A DNA stretch of 64,000 nucleotides from Brevinema_A sp051647245 (lineage in GTDB: Bacteria; Spirochaetota; Brevinematia; Brevinematales; Brevinemataceae): positions 124,001-188,000 of the forward strand of contig JBOFDS010000012.1 of NCBI GenBank assembly GCA_051647245.1, read 5' to 3'. Below the pieces are notes generated by a model. It was not told where the DNA came from. It made no database searches and saw only the letters and a list, made by a program, of their open reading frames with translations. Below, in pieces: positions 59,273 through 64,000 of this stretch. Both the position numbers and the translations under genes were made by a program. Positions within the stretch are counted from its first letter, which is position 1. Every line of letters begins with the position of its first letter.

Positions 59273-61546
59273 TTACTTTTTGTACTCAGCGAGGAAACGA
59301 TCTAAAATATCGTATCCGACTTTCATAATGAAATCCATTTCATCCATGATAGGCACGCTAAGATCTGTGGCTTTTTTGATTTTTTCAGCTCCAGGTTTTT
59401 CACAAGAAATCACCAAGTCCACATTCGAAGTAACTCCAGCCATCGGCTCGGCACCAAGAGACATGATAAATTCTTTGACCATTTGGCGAGAAGGGAGATT
59501 CATAGACTTTCCGGTAACAAGGATCTTTTTGCCAGCAAATTCTGTAGAATCCAAAGAAATCTTGGGTTTATTACCTTGTACTGTCAATCCAGCACTAAAT
59601 AATTCTTCTAACTCTTTATCGGAGCGTTTGTCGCTAAAAAATTTCACAAGTTCTTCGCTCGCACTTGCACCAAGAATTAATTCCGAGACTAATTTCACTT
59701 CATTTTGACGATATTGAGCGATCTGTTGATCAATATCTTTTTTATCCATTTGAGAGGCAAAGATACTTTCTTGAGGAATTTCGCCTTTCTTTTGAGACTG
59801 GAGAGTCCTGATTTGGGTGCGGGCGTCGATAAGATCGAGTACTTTTTTATTCTCCGAGCCATCAGGACGATAAACATCACAAAATTCAGTGATATTTTGG
59901 AAACGTTGTGCGAGTTTATTGGATGAGACAGCACCAATACTTCTTATCCCCAAAGCTTGAATAAATTGAGGAAGTGTAGGCGTTTTTTTATTTTCAATTT
60001 CTTGAAGAAGTCCCTCAATACTCTTTGCACCAAGACCTTCCAAAGCGATCAAATCCTCACGATGATTTTTGAGATTAAAGACTGCTGCAAAGGAATCAGT
60101 ATATTGTTTTTCTACAGAACCCAGAAATCCTTTGTCAAAAAGTACATCTACTAAACGATCTCCAAAACCATCAATATCAAGTCCTTGCTTGGAGATGAAA
60201 TATTTGAGTCGGGCTTTCATACGGCCTTGACAGGAGGTGTTAACACAGCGGAGCACGCGAGCTTCCTCTTCGGCCAAGGTTCTATCACGTTCTGGTGTTT
60301 GACCACAGATAGGACAGGATTTTGGTTCTAAGATAGGCTCCGTGTCTTCAGGACGTTTTTCTATAACGGAACGAACAACAAAAGGAATCACATCTCCAGC
60401 ACGCTTGATGACAACTGTGTCTCCCACTCGAAAATCATTCTCCGAAATATAATCAAAATTATGCAAAGTAGCTCGAGAAATCTTGACACCTGCAAGATCC
60501 ACAGGATCAAGCAAAGCCACAGGTGTTAAAGCTCCGGTACGACCAACTTCATATTCAATATTAAGAAGAGTAGTTTCTGTTTCTTCGGCTTCAAACTTCC
60601 ACGCAATAGCCCACTTAGGTGCACGCTCCGAATAACCAAGCTCTTCACGAGTCTCGTCCATAACAGCTTTCACGACCAATCCATCAATATCAAATGGCAA
60701 AGAAGATCTCTTTTCTACAACACTATGATAATATTGAAAAGCTTCGTGGACATTTCCAGGATGGATAATTTTACGATCAGGAGAAATACTAAATCCATAG
60801 TCCTTGATGATATCCATACGCATTGTATGGGTATTGGTCATGGCAATTTCGGAGTTCTTCTCATCAGTACGACAATCATAAGCAAAGAAAAAAAGATTCC
60901 GTTCTGCAGTCTGACGAGAATCTAAAAGTCGAACACTACCCGCAGCAGCGTTACGAGGATTGGAGAATTCTTTCTCACCACGAGCTTTACGTTGTTCATT
61001 GAGTTTTTGGAATTCTTCTTTTGGGATCACAACCTCACCATAAATAACAAGCTCAGAGGGATATTCACCCTCTAATCGTAAAGGAATATTTTTAATCGTA
61101 CGAATATTTTCTGTAACAAGCTCCCCAAATTCGCCATCACCACGAGTTGCAGCTTCGATAAGAAGACCGTCTCTGTATAATAATTCAATCGCAAGTCCAT
61201 CAAATTTGTACTCTAAAACAACACTCGGCGTCGCTAAAGAGGCAACCTTAACGTGGGTTACATGATCAAAAAATGATAAAAATTCTTGTTCTGTCATTGC
61301 ATTATCAAGACTGTACATTCGATAGCGATGCTTTTTTGTTTCAAAAGAAGAAAGTGGTGCAGTACCAACCTTCAAAGTAGGAGAATCCAAAGAACGCATC
61401 TCAGGATATTGAGCTTCTAATGCCACCAATTCTCGAAATAATGCATCATATTCTGCATCAGATACTATAGGATCATCGTTAAGATAGTAGGCTTTGTTGT
61501 GTGCTGTGATACTTTTACGTAATTCTAGTATTCGTTCTTTGCTCAT
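59273..61546 (-). CDS. ligA: NAD+-dependent DNA ligase
   Basis: Seals nicks in replication and repair using NAD+. 757 residues. Domain Ia (1-65), adenylation domain with Lys114 in EYKFDGLAIELLY, ATRGDGEFGE near 133, OB fold (about 320-400), zinc finger with Cys411, Cys414, Cys434 and Cys439, helix-hairpin-helix (about 450-545), then an extra helical stretch of roughly 75 residues (about 555-635) and a BRCT domain (about 665-740). The E. coli enzyme has 671 residues, so the added segment is notable. AGGAG before the ATG. Confidence 0.96.
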   Translation of the reverse strand: MSKERILELRKSITAHNKAYYLNDDPIVSDAEYDALFRELVALEAQYPEMRSLDSPTLKVGTAPLSSFETKKHRYRMYSLDNAMTEQEFLSFFDHVTHVKVASLATPSVVLEYKFDGLAIELLYRDGLLIEAATRGDGEFGELVTENIRTIKNIPLRLEGEYPSELVIYGEVVIPKEEFQKLNEQRKARGEKEFSNPRNAAAGSVRLLDSRQTAERNLFFFAYDCRTDEKNSEIAMTNTHTMRMDIIKDYGFSISPDRKIIHPGNVHEAFQYYHSVVEKRSSLPFDIDGLVVKAVMDETREELGYSERAPKWAIAWKFEAEETETTLLNIEYEVGRTGALTPVALLDPVDLAGVKISRATLHNFDYISENDFRVGDTVVIKRAGDVIPFVVRSVIEKRPEDTEPILEPKSCPICGQTPERDRTLAEEEARVLRCVNTSCQGRMKARLKYFISKQGLDIDGFGDRLVDVLFDKGFLGSVEKQYTDSFAAVFNLKNHREDLIALEGLGAKSIEGLLQEIENKKTPTLPQFIQALGIRSIGAVSSNKLAQRFQNITEFCDVYRPDGSENKKVLDLIDARTQIRTLQSQKKGEIPQESIFASQMDKKDIDQQIAQYRQNEVKLVSELILGASASEELVKFFSDKRSDKELEELFSAGLTVQGNKPKISLDSTEFAGKKILVTGKSMNLPSRQMVKEFIMSLGAEPMAGVTSNVDLVISCEKPGAEKIKKATDLSVPIMDEMDFIMKVGYDILDRFLAEYKK

Positions 61547-61570
61547 ATAAGATACTCCTAGTTTATACTA

Positions 61571-61599
61571 TTGATTAAAAGTGAAAAATATTATATAAT
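61571..61599 (+). promoter_or_regulatory. Promoter of the large TPR protein
   Basis: TTGATT, 17 bases, TATAAT, about 32 bases before the ATG at 61631. Confidence 0.65.
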
Positions 61600-61630
61600 G
61601 AGATTATATTACATTATATAAGAAATTGCT

Positions 61631-64000
61631 ATGAAATTTTTAATTTTTTTAGTCTTATTTGCTGTTGTGCCTCAAAAAGGTTACTCCCAAATTATGACAA
61701 ATCCAGCATTAGAGATAAGAGAACTCTTGCATGATCAAGAGAACCAACGCTTTCTTAAATTTTTTGAGCAAGGTCGTTTTTCTCTTCTCAATAACGAGTT
61801 ATCCGCTCATGAGAAGCAGCTTCCCTACCCTATGCGTGAGGAATTAAAATGGCTTAAAGGCCATTCTCTTCTTCAGATCGAGAATCTCTCTAATGCCAAA
61901 ACACAACTTACTCCACTCACAGAATCTACTAACATTAATGTCCGTCAACGTGCTTTTCTTGATCTTGCAAGCATCGCAACTATGCAAAAAGATAGTGTCA
62001 ATGCCCAATTCTACCTCAAAAAAATCACATCGGATAAAGAAAAATCTTCAATCAAAGAAATTGCACTTGCTAAATTAATCGGCACATATCTTTCAGATAA
62101 TGATGGTTCTTTCCGTAAAAGTAAAGAGATTGCGCGTTTAATGGGGGAATTTGAAAAAGATTACCCTCAATCCGCTTATTTGCAAGAACTGCAATACCTT
62201 TATGCTATTTATCAATTCTATCATTTTCATCCCAAAGCCGCAAAAGAGTATATTTCAAAGTTACTTACTAACTCAACAAATGACAAGATTCAATACCTTA
62301 TGGCTGAAATATCCTTATCAGAACAAGATTATAAAGAAGCTCAAAAATACTACCTTCCCCTCACAAAAAAACCAAATCGTTTCCAAGACGAAGCTAGTTA
62401 CAAATCTGCTCTCATCTACAAACTCAATAGAGATTTCACGAATGCGCATACACTACTGAGTGATCTTATTAAGTATTATCCTCGATCTACGTACATTGAC
62501 AGAGCTAAGGCGGAGCTTGCGACACTGGATATTGTGTTAAAAAACTATGATAATGCCTTAAGGTACTATCTTTTTGAGAGTGGATTTACTGGGATGAGAA
62601 AGGCGTTAGCCCTCTTAAAAATTGCAGAAGTTTACTATCTTAAAGGAGATACTGTTTCGACTCGACGTACGGCACATCGGATCCAGAGAGAATTTCCATA
62701 TAGTTCCTATGCGAATGAGGCTTTGTATTGGCTTGGTCGAAGCTATATGATAGACAGGCAATTTGAGAAAAGTATTGAAAATTTTGATGAGTATTTGATT
62801 AGAGAGCCTCAAAGTCCGAAGAATGAAGAAATTACTATATTTCTTGGTCATTCCTATGCAAATTTGAGAGAATTTGCTAAGTCACGTACTTATTTCCAAC
62901 AGATTATCCGCTATTCAAAAAATGAGATGCTTGTGAGGAATGCACTTATAGGACTTGGTAATAGCTATGCTGAAGACCAACCTATTCGTTCTCTCGAATA
63001 CTATGATGAAGTTTGGTCAAAATGGCCTAAGGCTCAAGAATCCGCTCAAGCCTTGTACTTTGCTGGGGCAACTAGATACAACCTTCGTCAAAATAAAGGT
63101 GCAAAAGACAACTTCACAGCACTTACTAATAATTTTACGAATTCTGCCTTATATCCGGACAGTGTACTTGCGCTTGCAAAATTAGAATTCAAAAGTGAAA
63201 ATTTCCAGAATATTCTTGATCTTTCTAGTGTCAATACCAAAAACAAAGAAACTCTCTCTGAGTTCAAAGAATTATCAGCAAGATCTTTCTTCCGAATGAA
63301 AGACTATGAGGCAGCTCTGCCTTTATTTCAGGAAGCGGGGAGCTTGACTAAAGACCCTGCTCGAAAACAAGAATTATTTCTTGCAGAAGGATCGACTCTT
63401 CGAAATCTTGGTCGCCATGGAGACGCCGTAAAACAATACGAGAAATATTTATCTCGCCTAAAAAAGAAAGAAAATACTCTCCAAGAATTGATTTGGAATG
63501 AAATTATCAGTAGTTACCTTGAGGTGAATAATTTCACAAAAGCTTCGTCCATTTTAAAGGATTTTGAAGAAAACTTTCCTGAGAGTCCTTTACTTGCAGA
63601 TCTGTATTCAAAGCTTGGGGATTCATATTTTACTGGGAAAAAGTTTGACCTAGCTATCTCGCATTATCAAAAAATACCTAACTACACAAAAAATAAAGAA
63701 ATTATTAGTGATGCGGCTTTTCGTGAAACTTGGGCTTATGTGGAAGCTAAAAAACCAGAAGCCGAAGCGAAATTACGTTCGTTTTTGAACACCCATCCAT
63801 CGCATGTATCAGTCCCTACAGTCATGTATCAACTCTCTGAACTCAAACAAGATCAGAATCTTAAGTATACTATTTTAGAAAAATATCCTGACTCACAAGA
63901 GGCTGAAAATATCAGAGTAGCTTTAGAGAAGAAGCATTCTCCAAACTCTTCTATACAAGATTTGGACGCACTCATCAGAAACACAAGCGACAAATCTCTT
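61631..64000 (+). CDS. Large exported TPR-repeat protein, cut by the window end
   Basis: The frame stays open for 790 codons from ATG 61631 to the last base, so the 3' end lies outside. A signal peptide is present (MKFLIFLVLFAVV, cut near GYSQ). The rest is a chain of tetratricopeptide-like helical pairs, for example YLQELQYLYAIYQFYHFHP, EALYWLGRSYMIDRQFEKSI and LLADLYSKLGDSYFTGKKF, with recurring FPxSxY-type joints typical of YbgF/BamD-like TPRs. Probably periplasmic or outer-membrane-associated scaffold; function unknown. The ribosome site is weak (AAGAAA). Next to ligA but divergent from it. Confidence 0.8.
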   Translation, partial: MKFLIFLVLFAVVPQKGYSQIMTNPALEIRELLHDQENQRFLKFFEQGRFSLLNNELSAHEKQLPYPMREELKWLKGHSLLQIENLSNAKTQLTPLTESTNINVRQRAFLDLASIATMQKDSVNAQFYLKKITSDKEKSSIKEIALAKLIGTYLSDNDGSFRKSKEIARLMGEFEKDYPQSAYLQELQYLYAIYQFYHFHPKAAKEYISKLLTNSTNDKIQYLMAEISLSEQDYKEAQKYYLPLTKKPNRFQDEASYKSALIYKLNRDFTNAHTLLSDLIKYYPRSTYIDRAKAELATLDIVLKNYDNALRYYLFESGFTGMRKALALLKIAEVYYLKGDTVSTRRTAHRIQREFPYSSYANEALYWLGRSYMIDRQFEKSIENFDEYLIREPQSPKNEEITIFLGHSYANLREFAKSRTYFQQIIRYSKNEMLVRNALIGLGNSYAEDQPIRSLEYYDEVWSKWPKAQESAQALYFAGATRYNLRQNKGAKDNFTALTNNFTNSALYPDSVLALAKLEFKSENFQNILDLSSVNTKNKETLSEFKELSARSFFRMKDYEAALPLFQEAGSLTKDPARKQELFLAEGSTLRNLGRHGDAVKQYEKYLSRLKKKENTLQELIWNEIISSYLEVNNFTKASSILKDFEENFPESPLLADLYSKLGDSYFTGKKFDLAISHYQKIPNYTKNKEIISDAAFRETWAYVEAKKPEAEAKLRSFLNTHPSHVSVPTVMYQLSELKQDQNLKYTILEKYPDSQEAENIRVALEKKHSPNSSIQDLDALIRNTSDKSL

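Noticed and set aside
1..64000. Mobile elements, CRISPR arrays, tRNA or rRNA genes, replication origin
   Set aside because: No transposase or integrase, no spaced direct repeats, no cloverleaf in any intergenic gap, and no DnaA-box cluster was seen.

Overview
The window is a gene-dense, AT-rich stretch of chromosome that reads as ordinary backbone. About 53 genes lie on both strands. Most promoters are TTGnnn-16/17-TAnnnT, and hairpin/T-run terminators separate nearly every transcription unit. I found no tRNA or rRNA gene, CRISPR array, insertion sequence, phage gene or attachment site. The cell is a diderm: there are lipoprotein signal peptides, a LolA-like sorting protein with a Lol-type ABC exporter, candidate outer-membrane beta-barrels, MurB and FabZ/FabD. 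The long PPi-dependent phosphofructokinase, the long LepB, the TPR-NHL-VWA protein next to coaE, the SpoIID-like lipoprotein and the TP0789-type sorting protein together point to a fermentative, low-GC spirochaete (Spirochaetota). The genus cannot be fixed from the sequence alone.

Layout. 1-5.7 kb: PPi-phosphofructokinase, a small membrane protein, a sodium/solute symporter, a ROK fructokinase and a HAD phosphatase. 5.7-10.7 kb: a five-gene minus-strand operon for lipoprotein or lipid traffic (sorting protein, beta-barrel candidate, ATPase, two FtsX-type permeases). 10.9-16.5 kb: BrnQ, an orphan TRAP-type binding lipoprotein, a PTS EIICB with mannose-6-phosphate isomerase, and a radical SAM protein. 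16.7-26 kb: ileS-lspA, the TPR/NHL/VWA-coaE-spoIID operon, and glgB. 26-32 kb: a ferritin-like protein, an arylsulfotransferase lipoprotein, the PIN/TRAM-ispF-lepB operon, and malQ. 32-37 kb: an NhaC antiporter, galE, an LDH-family dehydrogenase with an odd specificity loop, and a secreted unknown protein. 37-45.8 kb: an eight-gene sulfur unit (cystine symporter, CoA-disulfide-reductase-like enzyme, nitroreductase, sufBCDSU). 46-64 kb: a second NhaC antiporter, an outer-membrane candidate, purA-purB, a flavoprotein, fabZ and fabD, two exported ankyrin proteins, a DEAD-box helicase, a TPR protein, murB, ligA, and a large exported TPR protein that runs off the end.

How the parts fit. Carbon enters through PTS and sodium symport and passes through mannose/fructose phosphates and PPi-dependent glycolysis. 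Glycogen is branched and remodelled by GlgB and MalQ. An LDH-family enzyme could dispose of reductant. The sulfur unit links disulfide uptake, thiol reduction and Fe-S assembly under one promoter that carries a perfect inverted repeat.

The best leads are regulatory rather than a new defence or mobile system: the inverted repeat at the sulfur promoter, a similar repeat at the TPR/NHL/VWA promoter, a terminator-like hairpin between the purA promoter and purA, and a long helicase leader with a possible small ORF. Biochemical leads are the LDH-family enzyme, a radical SAM protein with CX4CX2C spacing, and the arylsulfotransferase lipoprotein. All functions are inferred by reading motifs; no database search was run.
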